This document shows, one piece after another, positions 38,797 to 38,964 of a stretch of 38,964 bases of DNA. Positions within the stretch are counted from its first letter, which is position 1. Each line of letters opens with the position of its first letter. The notes beneath the pieces are model-generated. The model made no database searches, was not told the DNA's origin, and was given only the letters and a program-made list of their open reading frames with translations. A program made the translations under genes and the position numbers. The stretch comes from Polaromonas sp. (lineage in GTDB: Bacteria > Pseudomonadota > Gammaproteobacteria > Burkholderiales > Burkholderiaceae_C). The stretch spans positions 1-38,964 of the forward strand of contig JAQGMZ010000168.1 of the NCBI GenBank assembly GCA_028292045.1, read 5' to 3'.

Positions 38797-38964
38797 TTAT
38801 TGCCGCGCCGTGCGCACATTGGACGGAATTGCCTGCGGGTGGCTGGTGCGAAACGGGTTGATGTCCAGGCCGCCGCGGCGGGTATAGCGCGCATACACCG
38901 TCAGCTTGACCGGCCGGCAGCGCGTCCAGATGTCCATGAAGATGCGCTCGACGCATTGCTCGTG
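38797..38964 (-). CDS. queF: NADPH-dependent 7-cyano-7-deazaguanine reductase, C-terminal 55 codons plus stop (truncated by window end)
   Basis: Minus strand reads [55 protein letters not shown]; absent from the ORF track (no in-window start, short). Confidence 0.93.
   Translation of the reverse strand, partial: HEQCVERIFMDIWTRCRPVKLTVYARYTRRGGLDINPFRTSHPQAIPSNVRTARQ

Noticed and set aside
1-38964. tRNA, rRNA, CRISPR array or prophage
   Set aside because: No T-loop GGTTCGANTCC-type sequence in an appropriate context, no regularly spaced direct repeats, and no phage structural or integrase genes seen by eye.

Overview
High-GC proteobacterial chromosomal segment. Gene content and protein style suggest Burkholderiales/Comamonadaceae, possibly Polaromonas-like; this is inference only. 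Most of the window is core: the 3' end of rne; hemC-hemD-hemX-hemY (minus); ppc; an AI-2E family transporter; a LytTR response regulator with its HFLFNT-type kinase; argH; an OmpR-type response regulator, kinase and DegP/HtrA protease cluster; a GDSL esterase; an OpgC-like membrane protein; an LldD-type FMN dehydrogenase; a SulP transporter; a putative Na+/H+ antiporter; an alpha/beta hydrolase; dinB; and, at the right edge, the 3' end of queF, which is absent from the ORF track. Accessory content lies mainly between 25.8 and 38.7 kb: a truncated IS5-type transposase, a proline-free collagen-like Gly-X-Y secreted protein, a frameshifted DUF3034-like remnant, a 1301-aa three-module protein (clan GH-A-like glycosidase, GT4-like glycosyltransferase, UDP-galactopyranose-mutase-like FAD module) that keeps a Shine-Dalgarno/ATG inside its first linker, and a DUF4331 / small lipoprotein / TPR / HupE-like gene set with an internal 16-bp terminator hairpin and a 9-bp tandem repeat in a signal peptide. 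The best candidates for undescribed biology are the triple fusion and the DUF4331-HupE cluster. All assignments come from reading motifs by eye; no searches were run.
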